Notes: generated by a model from the letters alone, not told the origin. A stretch of DNA of 6,400 nucleotides from Propionibacteriaceae bacterium (GCA_003153855.1 PMBM01000130.1:8958-15357); one strand, 5' to 3'; positions 1-5,543 are shown, counted from the stretch's first letter. Program-made: numbers and translations.

Positions 1-51
1 GACCTTGATGCCACCGACGTTGACGCCCCTCAGGAAGATCGCGTAGCGCAT
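1..51 (-). CDS. DUF1697 family protein, N-terminal fragment (runs off left edge)
   Basis: Only the first 17 codons lie in the window, reading from an ATG at 51-49 towards base 1: MRYAIFLRGVNVGGIKV. The stretch FLRGVNVGG is the hallmark N-terminus of the DUF1697 family (small cytoplasmic proteins, usually about 180 residues, of unknown biochemical function), which typically begin with a strand followed by LRGINVGG. The reading is short, but this motif at the very N-terminus is distinctive. The start is supported by a TANNNT box 6 nt upstream (see 58-84), and no Shine-Dalgarno sequence is seen. The ATG at 56-54 is in another frame. The gene is divergent from the SURF1 gene. Most of it lies outside the window, so nothing can be said about its integrity. 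Confidence 0.75.
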   Translation of the reverse strand, partial: MRYAIFLRGVNVGGIKV

Positions 52-57
52 GGCATG

Positions 58-84
58 ACCGTACGGCGTGACGCCTGGGTTCAA
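58..84 (-). promoter_or_regulatory. Candidate leaderless promoter of the DUF1697 gene
   Basis: On the minus strand TACGGT (63-58) fits the actinobacterial -10 pattern TANNNT. It is followed by 6 nt (CATGCC) and then the ATG at 51, so transcription would begin at or next to the start codon. TTGAAC (84-79) lies 15 bp further upstream and resembles a -35 TTGACA, although that spacer is shorter than the usual 17 bp. No Shine-Dalgarno sequence lies between. This is inference from motif and spacing only. Confidence 0.5.
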
Positions 85-97
85 CAGCCCCGGCGGC

Positions 98-103
98 TAG
101 GCT
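98..103 (+). promoter_or_regulatory. Candidate leaderless -10 box of the SURF1-methyltransferase operon
   Basis: TAGGCT matches TANNNT and ends 6 nt before the GTG at 110 (spacer CACCGC), which would place the transcription start on the GTG itself. I see no purine-rich ribosome binding site before this GTG, as expected for a leaderless mRNA. No convincing -35 hexamer is visible at 16-18 bp, which is common for actinobacterial promoters. The promoter lies back to back with that of the DUF1697 gene in a 58-bp gap. Confidence 0.5.
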
Positions 104-109
104 CACCGC

Positions 110-934
110 GTGCAACGTCTGTGGGTGCGGTGGCTGGGCCTGTTGGTCTTCGTCGTCGTGCTCGGCGGCATCTTCATGCGGCTGGGCGAGTGGCAGCTGC
201 ACCGCCTCGAGGCGAGGAAAGAGAGCAACGCGGTCGTCACCGCCCACGAGGACAACCCCGTCATCCCGCTCTCGCAGCGAGGCTACGCCGTCGTCGAGGA
301 CGCCGACCAGTGGCAGCGCGTCACGGTCACCGGCACGTTCGACGCCAGCCACCAGCTCGAGGTCCGGTACCGCTCGAACGACGGCGCCACCGGTACGGAG
401 GTGGTGACGCCTCTCCGCACTCAAGACGGCAAGATCGTGCTCATCGACCGCGGGTTCATCGTCCGCGGGGCGGGCGAGGCACCGCCATCCTCGCTCCCCA
501 CTCCCCCCACCGGCACCGTGACCGTCATGGGTCACCTCCGGCGCAGCGAGAACGGCTCGGCTGAGGCGATCACCCCTGCCCTCGGAGCCGTACGCCTCAT
601 CAACGCTCCCGCGATCGCGACGTGGCTGGGTACGGACGTGGTCGACGGCTACATCGGCCTCTTGGAGGTCACGCCCACACAGGACGGCCCGTTCCTGCCC
701 GTCGCCACACCCACCCTCGACGAGGGACCGCACTTCTGGTACGCGGTGCAGTGGTTCATGTTCACCGGCATCGCCCTCACGGGTCTGATCGTCTTCATCC
801 GTGGCGACATCGTCACCCGGCGCAAGCTGAAGGCCGAGGCGGCCGCAGCAGCGTCGGACGCCGCGGGGGCCGGTCCGAACGCGACGGAGGTGGCTCCGGA
901 CGCGGCACCGGCATCCGTCGACGGCACGTCGTGA
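110..934 (+). CDS. SURF1 family cytochrome c oxidase assembly protein
   Basis: The product is 274 residues and is recognised as a SURF1/Shy1-type membrane protein, a family that helps mature the heme a-containing aa3 cytochrome c oxidase. One membrane helix lies at about residues 7-24, directly followed by the family motif LGEWQLHRLEAR (25-36). A large extracytoplasmic domain follows, with VTVTGTFD (71-78), the stretch ending DRGFIV (113-118), and GPHFWYAVQWF (206-216), which leads into the second membrane helix (about 212-230). This two-helix layout is diagnostic. The last 35 residues are a low-complexity Ala-rich cytoplasmic tail. GTG at 110 is chosen because it gives the expected short N-terminus before the first helix and because a TANNNT box ends 6 nt upstream. 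The stop overlaps the next gene (GTGA at 931-934), so the two are probably translated from one mRNA. No oxidase subunit gene lies in the window. Confidence 0.93.
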   Translation: MQRLWVRWLGLLVFVVVLGGIFMRLGEWQLHRLEARKESNAVVTAHEDNPVIPLSQRGYAVVEDADQWQRVTVTGTFDASHQLEVRYRSNDGATGTEVVTPLRTQDGKIVLIDRGFIVRGAGEAPPSSLPTPPTGTVTVMGHLRRSENGSAEAITPALGAVRLINAPAIATWLGTDVVDGYIGLLEVTPTQDGPFLPVATPTLDEGPHFWYAVQWFMFTGIALTGLIVFIRGDIVTRRKLKAEAAAAASDAAGAGPNATEVAPDAAPASVDGTS

Positions 935-1731
935 GCCTCGACGTCGCCGCCGGGTTCCTCGTCTGTCCGCTCTGCCGGGGCACCCTGGAGCTCGACGCCT
1001 CCAGCGCGCATTGCCCCGCGGGGCACAGCTTCGACGTCGCCCGGCAGGGTTACCTCAACCTGCTCGGCGGGCCGCAGCCCAAGAACGCCGACACCGCCCC
1101 GATGCTCGAGGCCCGAAGCCGTGTGCTCAGTGGGCTGTACGGGGAGGTGGTCGCTCTGGTCGTACGCGCGGCCTCGGCCGTCGGCGCCCACGTCGTGGTC
1201 GATGCGGGCGCAGGGACCGGACAGTACGTCGCGGCGGTCCTCGAGGCGCTCCCTGACGCGATCGGGATCGCCACCGACGTCTCGGTAGCGGCGGCAAGGC
1301 GGGCAGCCGGTGTCCACCCGAGGCTCGCCTCCATCACCGCCGACACGTGGAAGGGCCTGCCGGTCGCCGACGGCGCGGCCGACGTCGTGCTGTGCGTGTT
1401 CGCCCCGCGCAACCCAGCGGACTTCGCGCGCGTGCTCGCGCCGGCGGGCCACCTCGTCGTCGTCACGCCGGAACCGGACCACCTCCGCAGTCTGAGAGCC
1501 GCGTACGGGCTGCTGGATCTCGACCCCGACAAGGACATACGCCTCGAACAGTCGCTGGCCGGGGTCTTCGAGCTCGTCTCCTCCGACCGGCTCACGCGAG
1601 CGGTCGATGCCACCGCCGAGGAGGTCGCCGACGTCATCGCGATGGGCCCCAACGCGTTCCACAGCGACCCGGCGACCAGCCCCGAGATGCTGGAGATCGA
1701 CGTGCGGTGCCGCACGTACAGGCGGCTGTAG
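931..1731 (+). CDS. RlmA-type 23S rRNA (guanine-N1)-methyltransferase
   Basis: The product is 266 residues. It carries the two parts of RlmA/RrmA/TlrB-like enzymes, which methylate N1 of a guanine in the hairpin 35 region of 23S rRNA using S-adenosylmethionine. The N-terminal zinc site is C12-P-L-C15 with C28 and H32, followed by FDVARQGYLNLL (34-45), the typical family bridge. The Rossmann methyltransferase domain has the SAM motif DAGAGTGQY (91-99), FAPRNPADFARVL (157-169) and VVVTPEPDHL (176-185); MGPNAFH near the C-terminus matches the family's conserved M-T-P-type motif. Gram-positive members (RlmA-II, TlrB) modify G748 and members such as TlrB give tylosin resistance; E. coli RlmA-I modifies G745. 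I infer the G748 type from the host only. The GTG at 931 overlaps the SURF1 stop by 4 bp, implying coupled translation. The zinc cysteines start at residue 12, so a much later start is excluded. The gene ends 3 bp from the convergent LysE gene. Confidence 0.88.
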   Translation: MSLDVAAGFLVCPLCRGTLELDASSAHCPAGHSFDVARQGYLNLLGGPQPKNADTAPMLEARSRVLSGLYGEVVALVVRAASAVGAHVVVDAGAGTGQYVAAVLEALPDAIGIATDVSVAAARRAAGVHPRLASITADTWKGLPVADGAADVVLCVFAPRNPADFARVLAPAGHLVVVTPEPDHLRSLRAAYGLLDLDPDKDIRLEQSLAGVFELVSSDRLTRAVDATAEEVADVIAMGPNAFHSDPATSPEMLEIDVRCRTYRRL

Positions 1732-1734
1732 TCG

Positions 1735-2358
1735 TTAGAGCAGGGTGCGGACCGCGAGCGCGACCTGCCACACCGCGAAGGCCGCCAGCACGAGCGCGGA
1801 CCCGATGTTGATGCGGCGGCGCCACCTGTCGTCGAAGCGGGTACGGCTGGCCGACACGATTGTCGCGAGGAAGAGCCACCATGCAGCCGAGCCGAGGAAG
1901 ACGCCCGCGATCATCGTCACCGGCGACACCGAGCCCTGGACACCGGCCGCCAGCACGCCGAAGACGGCGATGAACGAGACGATCGTGGCCGGGTTGGCCA
2001 GGGTGAGAAGCACGGTGCCACCGAACGCGGCCCACACCCCCCGAGCCGTGGTCCTGGCGGCTTCGGAGGCGAGAGGCGCCCGCCACGTGCGCCACGCCAG
2101 GACGAGGAGCAGCGCCGCGCCGCCGATCGCCAGCGGCACGCGCGCCGTGGTGAGCGCCGCGATGAGCCACGTGACGCCAAGGGCTCCGACCGTCCCGTAC
2201 GTGGCGTCGGCGACGGCCGCGCCCAGACCGGTGGCGAGCCCCATCCGGAACCCGCGGTGAAGAGTGCGCTGGATCGTCAGCAGCCCGATGGGGCCGACCG
2301 GCGCCGCGACGGACAGCCCGACGACCAGCGCCTTGAGGAAGACGATCGCGTCGAACAT
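1735..2358 (-). CDS. LysE/RhtB family amino-acid exporter
   Basis: The product is 207 residues, the usual size for the LysE/RhtB superfamily of small inner-membrane exporters of amino acids and related metabolites. Family motifs are in order: G-L-S-V-A-APVGPI (residues 14-24), GLGAAVADATYG (44-55) and LTLANPATI (118-126, the counterpart of the usual N-P-K-T). Hydrophobic segments lie at about 4-25, 39-67, 73-90, 112-138, 148-169 and 184-204, fitting six helices. The substrate cannot be told from sequence. The ATG at 2358 places the first helix and APVGPI at the usual distance from the N-terminus, and a TANNNT box (2371-2366) lies 7 nt upstream. It is transcribed in the same direction as the ABC exporter upstream (66-bp gap) but seems to have its own promoter. 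Its TAA stop is 3 bp from the stop of the methyltransferase on the other strand. Confidence 0.9.
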   Translation of the reverse strand: MFDAIVFLKALVVGLSVAAPVGPIGLLTIQRTLHRGFRMGLATGLGAAVADATYGTVGALGVTWLIAALTTARVPLAIGGAALLLVLAWRTWRAPLASEAARTTARGVWAAFGGTVLLTLANPATIVSFIAVFGVLAAGVQGSVSPVTMIAGVFLGSAAWWLFLATIVSASRTRFDDRWRRRINIGSALVLAAFAVWQVALAVRTLL

Positions 2359-2365
2359 GATCCGA

Positions 2366-2371
2366 AGCGTA
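2366..2371 (-). promoter_or_regulatory. Candidate leaderless -10 box of the LysE-type gene
   Basis: On the minus strand TACGCT fits TANNNT and is followed by 7 nt (TCGGATC) and the ATG at 2358, again placing the transcription start at the start codon. There is no Shine-Dalgarno sequence in between. The rest of the 66-bp gap (to 2424) shows no clear -35. The relatively AT-rich patch ATATTA (2401-2396 on the minus strand) lies further upstream than a -35 would. Confidence 0.45.
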
Positions 2372-2424
2372 GGGATTCGGCGGGGTCGCTCAGGCTAATA
2401 TCCACGCCGGCACCGGGTGGCGCG

Positions 2425-4302
2425 TCACGCCTCGTGCGACTGATGCGCGAACTGGGCCTCGTACAGCTCCGAGTACAGCCCACCGGCGGCGAGAAGCTCG
2501 TCATGGGTGCCGCGTTGGACGATCCTTCCGGACTCCACCACGAGGATCTGGTCGGCCGCCCGGATCGTCGACAGCCGGTGAGCGACCACGATCGCCGTAC
2601 GACCCTTCATTGTCTCGTCGAGCGCGCGCTGCACGGCCACCTCCGACTCGGTGTCGAGGTGCGCGGTCGCCTCGTCGAGCACGACGATCGACGGCGCCTT
2701 GAGCAGCAACCGCGCGATCGCGAACCGCTGACGCTCACCGCCCGACAGCCGGTAGCCGCGCTCCCCCACGACGGTGGACAGGCCGTCCGGGAGGCGACGT
2801 ACGAGATCGGCGACCTGCGCGTCGGTGAGCGCACGCCACAGCTCGTCGTCGGTGGCGTCGGGCCGGGCGTAGCGGAGGTTCGCACCGATCGTGTCGTGGA
2901 ACATGTGGGCGTCCTGGGTGACGTACCCGACGCTCGCCCTCAGCGAGTCGAGGCGAAGCGTGCGGACGTCGTCGCCCCCGACCAGGACGGTGCCGCCGGT
3001 CGTGTCGTACAGCCGCGCCACAAGATGGGTGATCGTGGTCTTGCCGGAGCCCGACGGCCCAACGAGCGCGACGGTCGTGCCGGGCGCCACGACGAACGAG
3101 ATCCCGGTGAGCACCGGCCGGTTCGCCGACTCGACGATGCCGACCGCGGGCTCGAGCGACGGCAGCGAGACCCTGGCCGCATCGGGGTAGGTGAAGTCGA
3201 CGTCACGGAACTCCACCGAGGCGATGCCGGACGTGTCACGCGCCCCCGGCAGGTCGGCGATCGTCGGCGCCAGGTCGAGCACCTCGAAGACCCGGTCGAA
3301 GCTGACGAGCGCGCTCATGATGTCGATGCGTACGTTCGTGAGCTGTACGAGCGGCCCGTACAGGCGGAGCAGCAGCCCGGCGAGCGCGGTGAGCGTGCCC
3401 ACGGTCAGCAGCTTGTCGATGGCCAGCCACCCGCCCGCGCCGTACACGAGGGCGACGGCCAGCGACGAGACCAGCGTGAGCGACGTGACGAAGAACCGGC
3501 CGATCATCGCGATCCGGATGCCGGTCCGCTGCACGGCCGCGGCCGTCACGGCGAACTGCTCGTGCTCGTCCTTCGCGCGGCCGAAGAGCTTCACGAGCAG
3601 GGCCCCGGAGACGCTGAACCGTTCGGTCATGGCTCCAGACAGCTCGCCGTTGAGCTGCTGAGCCGTACGGGTGAGGTCGGCCAGCTTCGTGCCGACGAGG
3701 CGTGCGGGGACCAGGAAGATCGGCAGCAGCACCAGCGCGGCGAGCGTCAGCTGCCACGACAGGGAGATCATGGCGACGAGCGTCACCGCGAGCCCGACGA
3801 TGTTCGACACGACTGTCGAGAGGGTCGACGTGAACGCCTGCTGCGCGCCGAGCACGTCCGACTGGAGCCGCGAGGTGAGCTTGCCCGTGTGCGTACGTGA
3901 GAAGAACGCCAGCGGCTGGCCCGTGACGTGGTCGAAGACCTGGGTCCGCAGCCGGAAGATCAGCCCCTCGCCGATACGGGCGGAGAACCACCGCATGATG
4001 ACCGTGATCCCCGCGTCGGCGACGGCGACGCCGGCGACCGCCAAGGCGAGTACCACCACGAGGCGTCGGTTCCCGGCGAGTACGCCCTGGTCGATGATCC
4101 TCTGCAGCAGCAGGGGCGGTACGACACCGGCCACGGCGTCGACGATGACGCAGACCAGGAACACCGCGATCGCTCCGCGGAAGTCGCGGGCGTAGGAGAG
4201 GACGCGACGGATGAGGTGCTTCGACAGTGGTGTGGACGTGACGCTCGGGTCGCGCGACATCCGGCCCATCATGCGGTAGCCCCCGCCGCCCCCCATGCTC
4301 AT
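2425..4302 (-). CDS. ABC transporter, fused permease and ATPase (multidrug/lipid exporter type)
   Basis: With the start used here the product is 625 residues: a half-transporter with an N-terminal exporter-type membrane domain (six helices, about residues 43-320) and a C-terminal ATPase. It would work as a dimer in the cytoplasmic membrane. The ATPase motifs are intact: Walker A GPSGSGKT (415-422), Q-loop Q463, signature LSGGE (519-523), Walker B ending LDE (542-544) and the switch histidine in AHRLSTI (H575). About 15 extra residues (PDAARVSLPSLEP and following) sit between the first ATPase strand and Walker A, as I recall for actinobacterial relatives. The reading frame stays open upstream to an ATG at 4362, but that would overlap the lipoprotein gene by 41 bp. 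The ATG at 4302, giving MSMGGGGGYRMMGRMSRD, resembles the Gly/Met-rich N-termini of relatives. ATG 4296 is also possible. The substrate is unknown; drug, lipid and peptide exporters share this architecture. Confidence 0.92.
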   Translation of the reverse strand: MSMGGGGGYRMMGRMSRDPSVTSTPLSKHLIRRVLSYARDFRGAIAVFLVCVIVDAVAGVVPPLLLQRIIDQGVLAGNRRLVVVLALAVAGVAVADAGITVIMRWFSARIGEGLIFRLRTQVFDHVTGQPLAFFSRTHTGKLTSRLQSDVLGAQQAFTSTLSTVVSNIVGLAVTLVAMISLSWQLTLAALVLLPIFLVPARLVGTKLADLTRTAQQLNGELSGAMTERFSVSGALLVKLFGRAKDEHEQFAVTAAAVQRTGIRIAMIGRFFVTSLTLVSSLAVALVYGAGGWLAIDKLLTVGTLTALAGLLLRLYGPLVQLTNVRIDIMSALVSFDRVFEVLDLAPTIADLPGARDTSGIASVEFRDVDFTYPDAARVSLPSLEPAVGIVESANRPVLTGISFVVAPGTTVALVGPSGSGKTTITHLVARLYDTTGGTVLVGGDDVRTLRLDSLRASVGYVTQDAHMFHDTIGANLRYARPDATDDELWRALTDAQVADLVRRLPDGLSTVVGERGYRLSGGERQRFAIARLLLKAPSIVVLDEATAHLDTESEVAVQRALDETMKGRTAIVVAHRLSTIRAADQILVVESGRIVQRGTHDELLAAGGLYSELYEAQFAHQSHEA

Positions 4303-4311
4303 CGGGGGGCG
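4287..4311 (-). promoter_or_regulatory. Hairpin presenting the ABC exporter start codon in its loop
   Basis: In the minus-strand transcript CGCCCCCC (4311-4304) pairs perfectly with GGGGGGCG (4294-4287), giving an 8-bp stem made only of G-C pairs around a 9-nt loop, GAUGAGCAU. The loop holds the AUG at 4302-4300 and most of the second candidate AUG (4296-4294). The stem begins 10 nt after the lipoprotein stop codon, and no good Shine-Dalgarno sequence precedes it (only the weak GGACGG). The pairing is seen directly; a role in controlling translation is inference. Confidence 0.5.
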
Positions 4312-4321
4312 TCCGTCCAGG

Positions 4322-4882
4322 TCACTGAATCCCGGCCCAGAGGGCGGTCGCAGCCGCGGCAACCGTAGCGATCGTCTGCGTGCCGGCCCCGGTGACCACG
4401 ATCGCGCCCTTGTCCAGTGGGAGCGTGCAGGAGGCGACCGTCGCCGAGTTGGAGGAGACGGTGCCGCAGATCGCCGGACCGTTCAGCGCTGCTCCGGTGT
4501 AGGCGCTCGCGATGGTCGTGACGTCGGCCAGTGCGGTGACGACGACGTTGAGCGTGTCGTTCGCGTCGTTCGGGTTGGCGTAGACGACCTGCTGCTCACC
4601 CGTTCCTGTCGCAGTGCTCGCCTGGTAGGCGCCGAATGCTGCGGGCAGCTTCAACGTCGAGAGAACCTTCGGCGCGACCGAGGGCCGCGAGATCGTGCTG
4701 GACGGCGTGGCCGATCCCGCCGACGAGGCGGACGGCCCTCCGGAGCCCGTTGCCGACGAGGTCGCCGACACGGACGTCGAGGAGATCACCGAGGGAAGGA
4801 CCGCCGGAAGAGGGGGCGCAGCCTTGGCGCAGCCTGCGAGAAGGACCACCGCCGCAGCGGCACAGGTCACGGCACGACGCAT
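4322..4882 (-). CDS. Small secreted lipoprotein of unrecognised family
   Basis: The product is 186 residues. It begins MRRAVTC, then a hydrophobic stretch (8-16) and the lipobox LAGC with Cys18, so after signal peptidase II cleavage it should be lipid-anchored on the outer face of the membrane. Residues 31-68 are a Ser/Thr/Ala/Gly linker. The rest (about 72-186) is a compact domain beginning LSTLKLPAAFGAYQ, with two cysteines (C139, C152) that could form a disulfide, and an Ala/Thr-rich C-terminus ending LWAGIQ. I do not recognise this domain. The ATG at 4882 is fixed by the lipobox and by a strong Shine-Dalgarno AGAGGAGAG just upstream. The frame stays open further upstream, but that part is Arg-rich and overlaps the Nudix gene, so it is noise. 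The gene lies between the Nudix gene (68-bp gap) and the ABC exporter (19-bp gap), probably in one operon. A partner role for the exporter is speculation. Confidence 0.82.
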   Translation of the reverse strand: MRRAVTCAAAAVVLLAGCAKAAPPLPAVLPSVISSTSVSATSSATGSGGPSASSAGSATPSSTISRPSVAPKVLSTLKLPAAFGAYQASTATGTGEQQVVYANPNDANDTLNVVVTALADVTTIASAYTGAALNGPAICGTVSSNSATVASCTLPLDKGAIVVTGAGTQTIATVAAAATALWAGIQ

Positions 4883-4884
4883 AT

Positions 4885-4893
4885 CTCTCCTCT
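4885..4893 (-). promoter_or_regulatory. Strong ribosome binding site of the lipoprotein gene
   Basis: The minus strand reads AGAGGAGAG immediately before AT and the ATG at 4882. GGAG lies about 6 nt from the start codon, an optimal spacing. This decides the start over the open frame further upstream, and the gene contrasts with the leaderless-looking genes in the window. Confidence 0.8.
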
Positions 4894-4931
4894 GGTTGCC
4901 TGCCCATCGTGCCACCCCGATCCACGACAAC

Positions 4932-4946
4932 CCGGGAGCGACCCGG
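4932..4946 (-). other. Short GC hairpin after the Nudix stop
   Basis: CCGGG and CCCGG form a 5-bp stem around a 5-nt loop, starting 4 nt after the TAG stop of the Nudix gene. On the minus strand it is followed by GTTGTCG, not a U-tract. It could be a pause site or a weak attenuator between the Nudix and lipoprotein genes, or nothing. The pairing is real but short for such GC-rich DNA. Confidence 0.2.
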
Positions 4947-4950
4947 CGCT

Positions 4951-5478
4951 CTAGGCCTGTTCGCCCACGAGAAGAGCGCGTGTCGCCGGCAGCTGCAGGA
5001 GCTCTCGCGTGTCCGGCACGAACGGCCACGACGGGTCCTGCAACCTCTCGTACAGTCTTGCCGGCTGTTCCCACCACCCCTCGGCGACCTCTCCGTCGGC
5101 GAACCGTACGGGTCCGTCCCAGGTCGTCACATACGCGTACGCGAAGTACGCGGTGTCGGCACCGCGGTACCACCGCTGGACGAGAGGAACCAGCACCGGC
5201 CCCTCGATGCCGAGCTCCTCCGCCAGCTCGCGCGCGGCGGCCTCGTCGGGGTCCTCCCCCGCCTGCAGGACGCCACCAGCGGCACAGTCGTGACGTCCCG
5301 GCCAGATGTCCTTGGTGTCGGCCCGCCGATGCACGTAGATCTCGCCGGTCGACGTGCGGACGATCACCGCCGTCGCACCATGCGGCAGGTTCTCTGACCG
5401 CATTTGCGCTCGTGGCGCAGTGCCGACCACGCGCCCCGCCGGATCATCGGGGTCGTAGATCGCCACCACTTCGCTCAC
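4951..5478 (-). CDS. Nudix hydrolase, YfcD / isopentenyl-diphosphate isomerase-like
   Basis: The product is 175 residues. It has a complete Nudix box, G69-x5-E75-x7-R83-E84-L-x-E87-E88-L-G90, which binds the divalent metal and cleaves nucleoside-diphosphate-type substrates. The N-terminal pattern is that of the YfcD-like branch: a bulky strand with VVAIYD, VVGTAPR (17-23), an Arg before NLPHGATAV (30-38), then VHRRADTKDIWPGRHD (49-64) ahead of the box. This branch is related to type I isopentenyl-diphosphate isomerase, but the substrate of YfcD-like members is not established, so I do not claim isomerase activity. The GTG at 5478 gives the typical N-terminus, and TAGGAT lies 6 nt upstream. 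An ATG at 5486 is out of frame and stops after three codons. It probably heads a Nudix-lipoprotein-ABC exporter operon. Confidence 0.9.
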   Translation of the reverse strand: MSEVVAIYDPDDPAGRVVGTAPRAQMRSENLPHGATAVIVRTSTGEIYVHRRADTKDIWPGRHDCAAGGVLQAGEDPDEAAARELAEELGIEGPVLVPLVQRWYRGADTAYFAYAYVTTWDGPVRFADGEVAEGWWEQPARLYERLQDPSWPFVPDTRELLQLPATRALLVGEQA

Positions 5479-5517
5479 GCGGCCATCCTACGAGCGCTCC
5501 GCGATGCCAGTGGCCGC
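5479..5517. repeat. Inverted repeat flanking the Nudix -10 box
   Basis: GCGGCCA (5479-5485) and TGGCCGC (5511-5517) are perfect 7-bp inverted arms, 25 bp apart and 32 bp centre to centre, which is about three helical turns. One arm fills the space between the -10 box and the start codon; the other lies near the expected -35. It may be an operator or a long-loop hairpin at the end of the DUF1304 transcript. A chance occurrence is quite possible in GC-rich DNA. Confidence 0.3.
5485..5490 (-). promoter_or_regulatory. Candidate leaderless -10 box of the Nudix gene
   Basis: On the minus strand TAGGAT fits TANNNT closely and is followed by 6 nt (GGCCGC) and the GTG at 5478. The embedded AGGA could instead be a weak, far-spaced Shine-Dalgarno sequence, so a leadered transcript starting inside the DUF1304 gene is an alternative. 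No good -35 is seen. The box lies inside an inverted repeat (5479-5517). Confidence 0.45.
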
Positions 5518-5543
5518 ACAACCAGACGCATCGGTGGGCCCGT

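Noticed and set aside
649..1662. A 337-codon minus-strand open frame opposite SURF1 and the methyltransferase
   Set aside because: Low-complexity Arg/Gly/Val-rich translation without motifs. The plus strand has two recognised proteins here.
2403..2424. Possible terminator after the ABC exporter (CGCGCC / GGCGTG stem with one G-T pair)
   Set aside because: The stem is short and imperfect, the loop is 10 nt, and it is followed by GATATTAG with no U-tract. Such stems are common by chance at this GC content.
2257..3900. A 547-codon open frame on the plus strand, antisense to the LysE-type and ABC exporter genes
   Set aside because: Its translation is a run of Arg/Asp/Glu/Gly/Pro without any domain, and it is exactly what GC-rich antisense of a real gene gives. 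The minus-strand frames carry clear family motifs over the same bases.
4279..4294. G-rich run on the minus strand (GGGGGGCGGCGGGGGC) as a G-quadruplex
   Set aside because: It has too few separated G3 runs for a canonical quadruplex. The run is explained by Gly codons, and pairing with the C-run upstream is the better-supported structure.
4303..4362. Upstream extension of the ABC exporter to the ATG at 4362
   Set aside because: It would overlap the lipoprotein gene by 41 bp and add PRLRPPSGPGFSDLDGRPP, unlike relatives, which begin with the Gly/Met-rich segment. It is not excluded, and the loop AUG at 4302 is preferred.
4883..5173. Upstream extension of the lipoprotein frame
   Set aside because: Arg-rich and overlapping the Nudix gene. 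The signal peptide, lipobox and strong Shine-Dalgarno sequence fix the start at 4882.
5475..5486. A three-codon ORF (ATG GCC GCG TGA) overlapping the Nudix GTG on the minus strand
   Set aside because: Too short to judge. If the transcript is leaderless, this ATG would not even be in the mRNA.
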